From SG8-32-3 sp964514055 (lineage in GTDB: Archaea; Thermoproteota; Bathyarchaeia; Bathyarchaeales; Bathycorpusculaceae), in NCBI GenBank assembly GCA_964514055.1, contig CAZEPB010000006.1:12924-76923 (forward strand): 64,000 nucleotides of DNA, in the 5' to 3' direction. The notes beneath the pieces were generated by a model. It was given only the letters and a program-made list of their open reading frames with translations. It searched no databases and had not been told where the DNA came from. Positions 1-8,771 of the stretch are shown one piece after another. Every line of letters starts with the position of its first letter. Position 1 is the stretch's first letter. Position numbers and translations under genes: made by a program.

Positions 1-1339
1 TCTTTTTCATCTGGAAGTTTCTTCCGAACCACCAGCAGTTCTCACCCACATCTAACGATATTACGGCGTCATCTGCGATTTTTTCGTTTAAAACTTTCAT
101 TACGTATGGCGGTCGAATAGGCTTCAAGGATGCATCAGCTTCTCGCTGCAGTTGCTTTATCCATTCTTGCTTTAGCTGCGCAATCTCATTTAGGTAAGCC
201 GTGTTTTGTTTTTCTTTCACTTTCTCGGTTAGCTTCGGGATGAGCACGGCGCTGTTGCCGAGCAAGCCCACCTCAACTGGATAGTTCTTTGCAATCATCT
301 TCATGTTGATGTCGATTTGCACGGTTTTCTTTTCAGGAATCTGCGTTAACTCAGAAAAAGAGGAGCCAATGACAATGAGCAAGTCTGATTTGCGAACGAG
401 CGTTGCGGCTGCCGTTGATCCGATGCCGCCGTGGCTGCCCGCGTATAACGCGTGGTCTTCGTCTATGACTCCTTTCGCTCTGAAAGTGGTTATTATCGGC
501 GCGGAAATTTTCGTGGCTAACTTCAGCAGTTTGGTTCCCTGTCCCATGGCGCCGAATCCTGCGATTATCGCGGTTCTCTCCGATTCATCAATTGTCCGTG
601 CAGCTTTTTCAATGAGCGCGTCTTCTTGGCTGAATGACAGGTTCGGCATTCTTCCTTCAAGCGGAAGTATACGTGCTTCGTAAGGCAGTTTTTGCACGTC
701 GTTGGGGATTCCGATGTGGGCTACGCCTCGGTCAAGCAGCGCATGCCTCATTGCCAGCGTAGCCAGCGTTGTGGTTTGATTTGGGGACATGAGGATCTTG
801 TTGAATACGCATATAGGCTCGAAGAACGAGTATTGGTCGATTTCCTGAACCGATCCAGGTCCCATAAGCTGTCGAGCGACCAATCCAGTTAGGGCAAGGA
901 CTGGCGAGCGGTCTAAGCTTGCGTCGTACAAGCCTGTGGCGAGGTTGGTTGCGCCTGGTCCTGAAACACCTAAACAGGCGGCGACGTGTCCTGTGAGTTT
1001 TCCATAAGCCGAAGCCATAAACGCCGCGGTTTGCTCGTGTCTAACTTGCAGGTACTGGACTTTGTCGTTTTTTCTTATTGCTTCTACGACGCCCAAGGTT
1101 GAGGTGCCTGGGATTCCGAAGACGTATTGGACTCCCCACTCCGCGATTTGGGCTATTAGAACGTCTGAGACGTTGGTTCCCTTCTTTTCCTCTTCCGCTT
1201 TGCCCGCTAAGAGCACAAAGGCGCTTTTTGGTGCGCCGCAGACAGGGCACACCCACTCTTTCGGCAAATCGCTGAAGTTCACTTTTTCTTTCGCTTCATC
1301 ATAAACATAATTACAAACTGTGCACCTGAATTTTGCCAT
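1..1339 (-). CDS. Rubredoxin-fused thiamine-diphosphate enzyme (acetolactate synthase/pyruvate oxidase-like), partial at left edge
   Basis: The first 446 codons are visible and the gene runs off the left edge. Residues 1-45 form a rubredoxin-like iron site with Cys6-x2-Cys9 and Cys31-x2-Cys34 (the second pair in CPVCGAPK). From about residue 55 the protein is a TPP-dependent enzyme of the acetolactate synthase/pyruvate oxidase superfamily: WGVQYVFGIPG at the start of the PYR domain, the catalytic Glu in VRHEQTAAF, then GVSGPGATN and a central domain with AGFGAMGQGTK. The TPP/Mg-binding PP domain lies mostly outside the window. Start ATG at 1339 places the rubredoxin at the very N terminus. 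The family decarboxylates 2-oxo acids, usually pyruvate; the fused rubredoxin suggests one-electron transfer to a redox partner, which is inference. It diverges from the thioredoxin reductase gene at 1602. The exact substrate cannot be assigned. Confidence 0.85.
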   Translation of the reverse strand, partial: MAKFRCTVCNYVYDEAKEKVNFSDLPKEWVCPVCGAPKSAFVLLAGKAEEEKKGTNVSDVLIAQIAEWGVQYVFGIPGTSTLGVVEAIRKNDKVQYLQVRHEQTAAFMASAYGKLTGHVAACLGVSGPGATNLATGLYDASLDRSPVLALTGLVARQLMGPGSVQEIDQYSFFEPICVFNKILMSPNQTTTLATLAMRHALLDRGVAHIGIPNDVQKLPYEARILPLEGRMPNLSFSQEDALIEKAARTIDESERTAIIAGFGAMGQGTKLLKLATKISAPIITTFRAKGVIDEDHALYAGSHGGIGSTAAATLVRKSDLLIVIGSSFSELTQIPEKKTVQIDINMKMIAKNYPVEVGLLGNSAVLIPKLTEKVKEKQNTAYLNEIAQLKQEWIKQLQREADASLKPIRPPYVMKVLNEKIADDAVISLDVGENCWWFGRNFQMKK

Positions 1340-1473
1340 ACGAAAACCTCAAAAAATTTTGTCAATACTTCAATTGTTCTTCGCTCTTATGTGCTTTTCT
1401 AGAAGTCGTGCCACCCACTGATTATGAGCCAAATAAAATCTTAGCTCCAAAATCCGAACAGAGAAAGCAACCA

Positions 1474-1519
1474 TTCAATGTATATAAAAGGGAGGGGGTA
1501 GTCTCCGCGAGCAACTAGC
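1474..1519 (+). repeat. Dispersed promoter-like element, copy 1 (subfamily B)
   Basis: The copy reads TTCAATG, then TATATAAAAGGGAGGGGGTA, then GTCTCCGCGAGCAACTAG. It shares TATATAAAAGGGAGGGGGTAG exactly with the copies near 6130 and 39010. GAGC begins 28 bases after the first T of TATATAA. It lies between the divergent TPP-enzyme and trxB genes and points toward trxB, whose ATG is about 80 bases downstream, so here it could act as a promoter. Confidence 0.75.
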
Positions 1520-1601
1520 TTCAGGCAGGCACCGTACGCGTTCTCCGAATAATTCATAAATCGCCCCGCACCAATTATCCCGTTTAAAGAGTTGTCTGAG
1601 C

Positions 1602-2534
1602 ATGGAAAGCTGGGAACTTATTATAATCGGCGCTGGTGCTGCTGGCTTAGCCGCTGGAATCTACGGCGCTAGAAGTGGACTAAAAACCTTGATTATTGAT
1701 GAAAAACTGGCGGGTGGAACCACTGCTGATGCTCCAGTTGTGGAGAATTACCCCGGTTTCTCCCAGATTGGCGGTGGTGAACTGGCAGAAAAGATGGTGG
1801 TTCACTGCAGAAAAGTGGGCGTAACCATTCATGAAATTGAAACCGTGACTGGCTTAGAGCTTGCAGGGGAACGTAAAATCGTGAAAACCAGCCGAGCAGC
1901 CTATGAAGCCAACGCGGTCATTGTCGCCACAGGTTCTCATTACCGCGAGATCGGGGTTAAAGGTGAAAAAGAATTTCGTGGAAAAGGCGTAAGCTACTGT
2001 GGCGTCTGCGATGGACCGTTCTTTAAAGGCAAACGAGTGCTCGTGATCGGAGGCGGCAACTCCGCAGCCACAACCACTCTTTACCTTTCTGGCATCGCTG
2101 CCGAAGTCGTGGTGACTCACCGCAGGGACGCTTTTCGTGCTGAAGAAGCCCTCGTGAAGGACATAGCTTCCAAAGAGAACGTGCAGGTTTTCTGGAACAC
2201 CGAAGTCAAAGAAATCAAAGGTGAGAAACTTGTCACCAAAGTCGTCTTGTATCACAACAAGGCAGGAGAAACCAAGGAAATACCGGTTGACGCCGTTTTT
2301 GTTCAAGTAGGAGAAGCGCCGAACAGTCATATCGCCCGAGATGCTGGCATCCAAGTTGACGACGCAGGCTACATCAAAACCGACATCTTCCAGCGAACTA
2401 ACGTGGCAGGAGTTTACGCGGCTGGCGACGTGACGAATCATCCCGTCAAACAGGTTGGAACTGCCGTTGGTCAAGGCATCACCGCAGCCCTCGAAGCATA
2501 CAGCTATGTTCGACGACCTTATTACCGAAAATAG
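1602..2534 (+). CDS. trxB: Thioredoxin-disulfide reductase
   Basis: A 310-residue low-molecular-weight thioredoxin reductase, a cytoplasmic flavoprotein that reduces thioredoxin-like proteins with NADPH. Seen in the sequence: N-terminal FAD motif GAGAAGLAAG (residues 9-18), the redox-active CxxC in CGVCDG (about residue 132), a second Rossmann motif GGGNSAATT followed by HRRDAFR, the signature of NADPH rather than NADH use, and the C-terminal FAD motif GVYAAGDVTN. The length is normal. It precedes the ferredoxin/MvhD and Nfn genes on the same strand but is separated from them by about 110 bases. The electron donor in vivo could differ in an anaerobe; NADPH is inferred from the HRR motif. Confidence 0.93.
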   Translation: MESWELIIIGAGAAGLAAGIYGARSGLKTLIIDEKLAGGTTADAPVVENYPGFSQIGGGELAEKMVVHCRKVGVTIHEIETVTGLELAGERKIVKTSRAAYEANAVIVATGSHYREIGVKGEKEFRGKGVSYCGVCDGPFFKGKRVLVIGGGNSAATTTLYLSGIAAEVVVTHRRDAFRAEEALVKDIASKENVQVFWNTEVKEIKGEKLVTKVVLYHNKAGETKEIPVDAVFVQVGEAPNSHIARDAGIQVDDAGYIKTDIFQRTNVAGVYAAGDVTNHPVKQVGTAVGQGITAALEAYSYVRRPYYRK

Positions 2535-2644
2535 AGGGAAAACATTATATCATCCAAAAGCACTTTTCATGCTTTCATAAGCATAAGCTGATACGCTTAC
2601 GGCTTGGAAAAACGTCAAGCGGAACAGTGAAAGAGGTTTCGAGA

Positions 2645-3856
2645 ATGAGTGAAGAATGTCTCGCTGCAGTAGAAATTAACCAAGATTTATGTAGTCGATG
2701 TCTCGTTTGCCATTCAGTTTGCCCCTATGAAGCCATAAACTATGACAAGGAAGCGGACAAGGTAGAAATAGACATACAGAAATGTCAGGTCTGCGGCATA
2801 TGTCCCAGCGCTTGTCCGGTTGCCGCCATAGAAGTTGCCTATTACGATTATGATCACTTGGTGGATTACGTGGATTGTGTGAGAAAGAAAGTTGATAGTG
2901 ACACGCTTGTTTTGATGTGTCGCGGAAACTCTCCTTCCACATGCGAAACCGAAGAGATTCTGGCAGAGCAAGGCATCTGCGTCGATAACTACATCCCGTT
3001 ACGTTTACCCTGTTCGGGAAGAATCCCAACAGACTTTATATTCAAAACGTTAAGCTCAGGCGTGAAGAACATAGTTTCAATCCAGTGTGAAGACCCGTTT
3101 TGCCGCTACAAAGAAGGCACAAAGATCAACACGAGACGGTTCCAGTTGACTCGTAACGTTTTGGAACAGCTAGGATACGACAAAAACGCGTTGAAAGTGG
3201 TGAAGTACTCCAGAAAAGCGGTTTACGACACCACGAAATGCGTGGGCTGCGACAAATGCGTTTTCATCTGCCCGTATGACGCTATAACGGCTGAGGCTTT
3301 TGCCACACCGAACATCGACGAGGAGAAATGTGTGGGCTGTGGTGCTTGTGCATTGGTCTGTCCGCATCAAGCTATCGAAGTTAAGGGCTTTGAGTTTGAA
3401 AACGTTCTGCAGCGTTACGGTGAAGCAGCGTCTAAGCTGAAAGCTGAGCGCAAGGAGCCAGCGCTTCTGGCGTTCGTCTGCCAATGGTCAGAGTTCCCAA
3501 CGCTGGACAATCCTGACAGCGTGCTTAAAGGCAAGAACGCCATGGCTTTGGAGGTTCCCTGCTTCAAAGGGATGGATCCGGTTCACGTCATCAACGCCTT
3601 AAAATGCGGTTTTGACGGTGTAATGGCAGTGGTGTGTTCCGCTGACGACTGCAAGCTTGAAGAGGGCAGAGACACCGCAGAACGCAACTTGGGCGTGCTG
3701 AAGGACGCGCTGAAAAAGATGAATCTGCTTGACCGTTTCGAGTATTATGAGGCTTCACCAAGGTGCGAAGGCGATTTTAAGAAGGCGCTTGACGCTTTTT
3801 ACGCAAAGCTTGCGGCTATGCCTCAGCGTAAAGTCATAGTTACGGAGGCGAAATGA
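2645..3856 (+). CDS. Ferredoxin/MvhD-type electron-transfer protein with two tandem Fd-MvhD modules
   Basis: A 403-residue iron-sulfur protein built as a duplicated unit. Residues 16-65 hold two 4Fe-4S motifs (CSRCLVCHSVCP and CQVCGICPSACP). Residues 85-195 resemble MvhD, the small [2Fe-2S] subunit that links hydrogenase to heterodisulfide reductase, with CRGNSPSTC, a Cys in LPCSGR and CEDPFCRYKEG. Residues 198-250 hold two more 4Fe-4S motifs (CVGCDKCVFICP, CVGCGACALVCP). Residues 270-395 are a second MvhD-like module with VCQWSEF, VPCFKGMD and CSADDCKLEEG. I chose ATG 2645 over GTG 2627 because AGAGGT lies a suitable distance upstream. Its stop overlaps the presumed start of nfnA. The family normally passes electrons to HdrA or similar flavoproteins; no hdrA is in the window. 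The partner is therefore unknown. Confidence 0.82.
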   Translation: MSEECLAAVEINQDLCSRCLVCHSVCPYEAINYDKEADKVEIDIQKCQVCGICPSACPVAAIEVAYYDYDHLVDYVDCVRKKVDSDTLVLMCRGNSPSTCETEEILAEQGICVDNYIPLRLPCSGRIPTDFIFKTLSSGVKNIVSIQCEDPFCRYKEGTKINTRRFQLTRNVLEQLGYDKNALKVVKYSRKAVYDTTKCVGCDKCVFICPYDAITAEAFATPNIDEEKCVGCGACALVCPHQAIEVKGFEFENVLQRYGEAASKLKAERKEPALLAFVCQWSEFPTLDNPDSVLKGKNAMALEVPCFKGMDPVHVINALKCGFDGVMAVVCSADDCKLEEGRDTAERNLGVLKDALKKMNLLDRFEYYEASPRCEGDFKKALDAFYAKLAAMPQRKVIVTEAK

Positions 3857-3902
3857 AACGTACGAAATAGTAGCCACTAAGGAGCTTGCTCCTAAAGAAA
3901 AG

Positions 3903-4700
3903 ATGTTCGAAGTTGAAGCTCCAGACATCGCTGCGAAGGCTCAGCCTGGACAGTTCGTCATAGTTATCGTTGACGAGAAAGGCGAGCGCATACCGTTAAC
4001 CATCTGCGGCTACGACAGGGCGAAGGGCACGGTGTCTTTCGCTTTTCACGAGGTCGGCAAAACCACGAAAGAACTCGGTGTCTTATGTGAAGGTGACTGC
4101 TTAGAAAACGTCACTGGACCATTGGGTAATCCTTCAGAGATTAAGAATTACGGAAAAGTCCTATGTGTCGGCGGCAGCATCATGATTGCGCCGTTGCTGT
4201 TGCAGGTTAAAGCCATGAAAGAAGCAGGAAACAGCGTGACCACGGTGTTAGGTGCCAGAATAAAGGATGCGCTGATGATGGAGGACGAAGCCAAAGCCAT
4301 GAGCGACAAGCTGTACATAGCCACGGATGACGGTTCCAAAGGGTATAAGGGCTTAGACTTCTTGAAAGAGTTGCTTAAGACCGAAAAGTTTGACCATTGC
4401 GTCGCCATGGGACCCGTTGTCATGATGAAAACCGTTAGCGAGATAACTAAGCCTTTTGGCATTCCGACGATAATAACGGTGACGCCTCTGATGGTTGACG
4501 GCATGGGCATGTGCGGCGTCTGCCGAGTTACGGTTGGCGGAGAAATGAAGTTCGGCTGTATTGACGGTCCAGAGTTTGATGGGCATCAGGTTGATTTTGA
4601 AGAGTTGGTTAAGCGTCAGCGTATGTTCCTCCCTGAGGAACGTTTGAGCTCTGTTCTATGGGAAATAGGAGGTTGTAAGTGTGGCAGAAACAAAGCCTAA
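3903..4700 (+). CDS. nfnA: NADH-dependent ferredoxin:NADP oxidoreductase subunit A (sulfide dehydrogenase beta-like), apparent N-terminal frameshift
   Basis: The small subunit of the bifurcating transhydrogenase NfnAB/SudAB, which couples NADH, NADPH and reduced ferredoxin. The sequence shows an FAD/NAD reductase fold (PGQFVIV, ERIPLTI, VGGSIMIAPL) and a C-terminal [2Fe-2S] site with CGVCRVTVGGEMKFGC. The first ATG in frame (3903) lies inside the first beta strand expected for the family. The frame is open upstream to 3840 and encodes TYEIVATKELAPKEK, which matches the expected N terminus, but it has no ATG, GTG or TTG. The ATG at 3853, overlapping the previous stop, is one base out of frame. 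One extra A in the AAA at 3856-3858 would give MKTYEIVATKELAP. The true start is therefore probably 3853, with a sequencing error or real deletion. Confidence 0.85.
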   Translation: MFEVEAPDIAAKAQPGQFVIVIVDEKGERIPLTICGYDRAKGTVSFAFHEVGKTTKELGVLCEGDCLENVTGPLGNPSEIKNYGKVLCVGGSIMIAPLLLQVKAMKEAGNSVTTVLGARIKDALMMEDEAKAMSDKLYIATDDGSKGYKGLDFLKELLKTEKFDHCVAMGPVVMMKTVSEITKPFGIPTIITVTPLMVDGMGMCGVCRVTVGGEMKFGCIDGPEFDGHQVDFEELVKRQRMFLPEERLSSVLWEIGGCKCGRNKA

Positions 4701-6096
4701 ACCTAAGCCGAAGATAAAGAAAGAATCCGTTGAGATGCCTAAGCAGAAGCCTAAAGAACGCGTTAAAAACTTTAACGAAGTCGCGTTAGGCTACACTGAA
4801 GAGCAAGCTATCGAAGAGGCTAACCGTTGTCTACAATGCGTTAAGCCTCAGTGTGTGGGTGGCTGTCCTGTGGAAGTGCCCATCCCCGAATTCATCAAAT
4901 GTATCAAAGAAGGAAAATATGCTGAGGGCATAGCTATGATAAAGGATAAAAACGCTTTGCCCGCGGTGTGCGGTCGTGTTTGCCCGCAAGAGGAACAGTG
5001 CCAGGTAAACTGTGTTGTCGGAAGAATCGGTGAACCCGTTAGCATTGGACGCTTGGAACGGTACTTGGCTGATTGGGAACGTGAACATGGTTTTCAGCTG
5101 CCTGAAAAAGCCAAGCCCACGGGCAAAAAAGTAGCCGTTGTCGGCGCTGGTCCAGCTGGGCTTACGGCTGCGGCTGATTTGATTAAGCTTGGTCACGAAG
5201 TAGTTATGTTTGAGGCGCTTCACCTGCCTGGCGGCGTCTTGGTTTATGGCATTCCAGAATTTCGTTTACCCAAAGTCATAGTTCGAAATGAAGTGGCTTA
5301 CATCGAAAAACTAGGCGTCGATTTACGCGTGGGCAATATGGTCGGCAGGATGCACACTATTCCTGAGCTAATGAAAAACGGGTTCGACGCTGTATTCATT
5401 GGTTCAGGTGCTGGGTTGCCTCAGTTTATGGGTATTCCAGGGGAGAATTTAGGCGGCATCTACTCCGCCAACGAGTTTCTGATTCGCGTTAACCTCATGA
5501 AGTCCTACAAGTTTCCCGAGTACGACACGCCGCTGCGCTTAGGCAAACATGTTGTGGTCATCGGCGGCGGCAACGTAGCCATGGACTGCGCGCGAAGCTC
5601 AATGCGGCTTGGCGCTGACGTGTGCCTGCTTTACAGGCGTTCACGCGAAGAGTTGCCTGCTAGGCACGAGGAAATTGAGAACGCCGAGGAAGAAGGCTTA
5701 GTATGCAGGTTCCTGGCAGCACCGTTGAAGTTTATCGGCGATGAGAAAGGCTGGGTTAAAGCCATGGAATGCCAAGCCATGGAGCTTGGGCAGCCAGACG
5801 CTTCGGGAAGACGCAGACCAATACCAATCAAAGGTTCAGAGTTTACGATGGAAACTGATACTGTCATCATCGCCATCGGGCAGACTCCTAACCCGATTAT
5901 TCAGCGGACCACCGAGGGCTTGGAGGCTAATCCGAGACGCGGCACAATAATTGTTGACGAAAACGGCAAAACAAGCTTGGAAGGCGTTTACGCAGGCGGC
6001 GACGTAGCCACAGGCGCCGCAACCGTTATCAGCGCCATGGGCATGGGCAAGACCGCAGCCAAAGCCATACACGAATACTTGACGAACAAGAAATAG
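4681..6096 (+). CDS. nfnB: NADPH-dependent ferredoxin oxidoreductase subunit B (GltA/glutamate synthase small-chain-like)
   Basis: A 471-residue flavoprotein of the GltD/NfnB family. Residues 40-105 carry the Cys-rich N-terminal domain that binds 4Fe-4S clusters (CLQCVKPQCVGGCP, CGRVCPQEEQCQVNC). FAD binds at VVGAGPAGLTAAADL and NADP at VIGGGNVAMDCARS followed by YRRSREELPAR. The C-terminal flavin motif is GVYAGGDVATGAATV. Start GTG 4681 is supported by GGAGGT at 4668-4673 and overlaps nfnA by 20 bases, so the two are translated together. The pairing with nfnA favours a bifurcating Nfn/sulfide dehydrogenase over a true glutamate synthase, as no large GltB subunit is present. Confidence 0.93.
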   Translation: MAETKPKPKPKIKKESVEMPKQKPKERVKNFNEVALGYTEEQAIEEANRCLQCVKPQCVGGCPVEVPIPEFIKCIKEGKYAEGIAMIKDKNALPAVCGRVCPQEEQCQVNCVVGRIGEPVSIGRLERYLADWEREHGFQLPEKAKPTGKKVAVVGAGPAGLTAAADLIKLGHEVVMFEALHLPGGVLVYGIPEFRLPKVIVRNEVAYIEKLGVDLRVGNMVGRMHTIPELMKNGFDAVFIGSGAGLPQFMGIPGENLGGIYSANEFLIRVNLMKSYKFPEYDTPLRLGKHVVVIGGGNVAMDCARSSMRLGADVCLLYRRSREELPARHEEIENAEEEGLVCRFLAAPLKFIGDEKGWVKAMECQAMELGQPDASGRRRPIPIKGSEFTMETDTVIIAIGQTPNPIIQRTTEGLEANPRRGTIIVDENGKTSLEGVYAGGDVATGAATVISAMGMGKTAAKAIHEYLTNKK

Positions 6097-6104
6097 GCGT
6101 GTAA

Positions 6105-6151
6105 CTGATAGTCTCTGTCGGGTCTACCCCCTCCCTTTTATATATATTGAA
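6105..6151 (-). repeat. Dispersed promoter-like element, copy 2 (subfamily B)
   Basis: Read on the minus strand: TTCAATATATATAAAAGG, then GAGGGGGTAG, then GACCCGACAGAGACTATCAG. The core is identical to copies 1 and 5; the GAGC block is weaker (GAGACTATC). It begins nine bases after the nfnB stop and points back into the nfnB 3' end, so it is antisense to that gene. Confidence 0.7.
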
Positions 6152-6300
6152 CGTCAGTGTAGAACCTGTTTTTCACGCTGTGGTTTCCTATTCAAACGCG
6201 GCGTGGCTTTTCTTTGGGAAACACGTAACTTTATGAGTGTCTGCAAAACTATGATAAAAGTTATAGCAGCATGTAGTGCGGTGTGACAGTGCTTCCGTCG

Positions 6301-6984
6301 ATGAGAAAGTTTGACTTCGGAAGAGAATTACTCAAGATAATAGCAATCGTGACTATGGTTATAGACCACGTTGGCAGGATTCTTTATCCTGACCTCTTAT
6401 TTCTCCAAGTTATCGGCAGGCTTTCCTTTCCCTTATTCGCTTACCTCATAGTGTTAGGAGTAGAAAGCACGAAGAAACCGCGAAAATACGTGATCACGCT
6501 TCTTATTTTCGCCCTGATTTCTCAGGTTCCCTATTTTCTGGCTTTCGGAATCCAGCCTTTTGAACGGCTAAACATACTTTTCTCGCTGTTTCTATCTGCC
6601 GTGACCATATACTATTACAACAAGAGAAGTATGCTGGCGTTCATTCCCTTGCTGCTTTCAATTTTTTTGATGACTGAAGGAAGCTACTATGTGGTGTTGA
6701 CCGCGGTGGGCATGAAGCTTCTAAAGGACATTCCGAAACTCGGTATTCTCGCTTTGGTCGCTCTCAATCTTCAATTCCTGTTTATCTCCGACGTTGGAAG
6801 CCAAATCCAAATACTGGCTCTTTTTGCGGTGCCGCTGGTGTTTCTTCACATAAAGGGCAAGTTAAAAAAGGAAATTCTTATTCCCGAAAACTCTCTTGCT
6901 TACTCGATCAGGAAATACTTTTTCTATGCTTTTTATCCGCTTCATTTGGCGTTGCTGTATTTAATAACACTGTATTTCTTCTGA
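6301..6984 (+). CDS. TraX-like polytopic membrane protein
   Basis: A roughly 227-residue membrane protein with about seven hydrophobic segments. The N-terminal signature (TMVIDHVGRILYPD, RLSFPLFAYLIVLGVEST) matches the TraX family, whose founding member N-acetylates F-pilin in E. coli; many archaeal and bacterial homologues have unrelated and unknown roles, probably as membrane acyltransferases. I chose ATG 6301; GTG 6283 or 6289 would add four to six residues and cannot be excluded. The gene stands alone between nfnB and the acyl-CoA ligase. A specific substrate cannot be stated. Confidence 0.7.
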   Translation: MRKFDFGRELLKIIAIVTMVIDHVGRILYPDLLFLQVIGRLSFPLFAYLIVLGVESTKKPRKYVITLLIFALISQVPYFLAFGIQPFERLNILFSLFLSAVTIYYYNKRSMLAFIPLLLSIFLMTEGSYYVVLTAVGMKLLKDIPKLGILALVALNLQFLFISDVGSQIQILALFAVPLVFLHIKGKLKKEILIPENSLAYSIRKYFFYAFYPLHLALLYLITLYFF

Positions 6985-7059
6985 GCACACACTCTCACCG
7001 ATTTTCGATAAGTGTTATTACTCCTACCTCACGATTTACTGGTAAGGTTCGTGTTTCCT

Positions 7060-8712
7060 GTGCAAGAGGAGAATAAGCCTTGGTTTAGCTCGTGGCCAAA
7101 AGATGTACCCAGAAACCTCGCATATCCAAAGGTGCCACTGCACGCGGTTCTTGAAAAGACGGCGAAAGAGCATCCTGAAAAAGTCGCCATAGCCTACAGT
7201 GAAAGGGAAATCACTTACGCCGAGTTGGACTCGCTTTCCAACAAGTTCGCAGGAGCGCTTGCAGCCTTAGGCGTCAAAAAAGGCGACAGGGTTGCGGTTT
7301 TTCTGCCCAACATTCCCCAGTTCGTAATCGCGTATTACGGTGTTCTTAAGGCTGGCGCCGTTTTAACCGCCATAAGCCCCCTGCACAAGGAACGCGAGGT
7401 GGTGTATCAGCTTGGTGACTCCGAAGCTGAAACCATAGTCGCTTTAGACTTGCTTTACCCAATCGTGGAGAAGGTTTGGGGGAAAACCAAGCTGAAGAAC
7501 GTCGTGGTTACCAGCGCGGAAGACTACGCATCTAAAACCGCCGTTTCGTCCAGTAGAGTTTGGCAGAAACCAAGTGTCTATTCTTTTCAAGAGTTACTTA
7601 CGGAAAAAGGGGCTGAGCCGCCGAACGTGCACATAAACCCTGAAGAAGATTTGGCTGCTTTACAGTACACGGGCGGTACAACGGGCACAGCCAAAGGTGC
7701 CATGCTGACCCACCTGAACTTGGTCTCAAACGCCGTTGCCTTCGCGGCTTGGATAAAAGGCACCACAGACGAAACGTTTCTAGTCGCTTTGCCGCTGTTT
7801 CACATTTACGGCATGACCACCAGCATGAACGTGCCCATAAGCCTAGCGGCAAAAATGGTGCTGCTCCCCAAATTCGACCCAGCAGCAGTCTTAGAAACAA
7901 TCCAGCGGCACAGGGTCGCGGTTTTCTGCGGCGTCCCCACCATGTACTCGGTACTGCTGGGTAACCCTGAGCTGGGCAGGTTCGACTTGACAAGCATTCG
8001 CGTCTGCATCTCGGGCGCGTCGCCGCTTCCCCCGCAAGTCCAGAAGAAATTCATGGAAATCACAAGTGGGTTCCTCGCGGAAGGCTACGGCTTGACCGAA
8101 GCGTCGCCCGTCACGCACTGCAACCCCGTGGACAAGACCATGCGCACGGTGCGAGTAGGCTCAATCGGCTTGCCGCTGCCAGACACGGACGCCCGAATCG
8201 TGGATGTGAAAACTGGCGAGAAAACGCTTGAGGCTGGCGAAACAGGCGAACTCACCGTCAAAGGACCCCAAGTGATGAAAGGCTATTGGCGAAAGCCAGA
8301 AGAAACCGCCATTGTCCTTCGTGGCGGGTGGCTGCTCACGGGCGACATCGCAAAAATGGACCAAGATGGCTACTTCTACATCACTGACCGCAAGAAAGAC
8401 CTCATCAAATACAAGGATTACAGCGTGTACCCACGCGAACTGGAAGACGTGCTTTATGAGCATCCTGCGGTGAAGCTTTGCGCCGTAGTTGGTAAGCCCG
8501 CGCCTGTGGTGGGCGAGGTTCCGAAAGCCTTCATAGTTCTGAAAGACAGCGCCAAAGCCACGGAAGAGGAAATTATGGCGTTCGTCAAGGAGAAAGTTGC
8601 TCCGTACAAGGCTGTGCGCGAAGTGGAGTTCAGACAAGCGCTGCCAATAAGCGCCGCAGGCAAAGTTCTCAGGCGAGCGTTGCAGGAAGAAGAGAAAAGA
8701 AAAACCCTGTAA
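7060..8712 (+). CDS. Acyl-CoA ligase (long-chain fatty-acid-CoA ligase family, AMP-forming)
   Basis: A roughly 550-residue adenylate-forming enzyme that activates a carboxylic acid with ATP and joins it to CoA. Motifs seen: the phosphate-binding loop YTGGTTGTAKGAM, the aromatic/ATP motif EGYGLTEASPVT, GWLLTGDIAKMDQDGYFYITDRKKD with the hinge region, and the C-terminal catalytic Lys in ISAAGKVLRR. The family N terminus normally begins just before the W-P-x-V-P motif (here WPKDVPRNLAYP), so I place the start at GTG 7060; GTG 7051 and 7012 are alternatives. The acid may be a fatty or aromatic acid; the sequence does not decide. Confidence 0.88.
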   Translation: MQEENKPWFSSWPKDVPRNLAYPKVPLHAVLEKTAKEHPEKVAIAYSEREITYAELDSLSNKFAGALAALGVKKGDRVAVFLPNIPQFVIAYYGVLKAGAVLTAISPLHKEREVVYQLGDSEAETIVALDLLYPIVEKVWGKTKLKNVVVTSAEDYASKTAVSSSRVWQKPSVYSFQELLTEKGAEPPNVHINPEEDLAALQYTGGTTGTAKGAMLTHLNLVSNAVAFAAWIKGTTDETFLVALPLFHIYGMTTSMNVPISLAAKMVLLPKFDPAAVLETIQRHRVAVFCGVPTMYSVLLGNPELGRFDLTSIRVCISGASPLPPQVQKKFMEITSGFLAEGYGLTEASPVTHCNPVDKTMRTVRVGSIGLPLPDTDARIVDVKTGEKTLEAGETGELTVKGPQVMKGYWRKPEETAIVLRGGWLLTGDIAKMDQDGYFYITDRKKDLIKYKDYSVYPRELEDVLYEHPAVKLCAVVGKPAPVVGEVPKAFIVLKDSAKATEEEIMAFVKEKVAPYKAVREVEFRQALPISAAGKVLRRALQEEEKRKTL

Positions 8713-8771
8713 ATCGGGTCGAAACGTATAAGAGAACTTCGCTCCCTCTGTTTTAGAGATGGCGCTTACAA

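Noticed and set aside
1333..1518. 61-codon plus-strand frame in the trxB upstream gap
   Set aside because: It ends inside element copy 1 and starts inside the opposite gene's start; no Shine-Dalgarno, no family pattern.
4681..6096. Glutamate synthase small subunit
   Set aside because: No large subunit is encoded here, and the overlapping nfnA gene indicates an Nfn/sulfide dehydrogenase pair.
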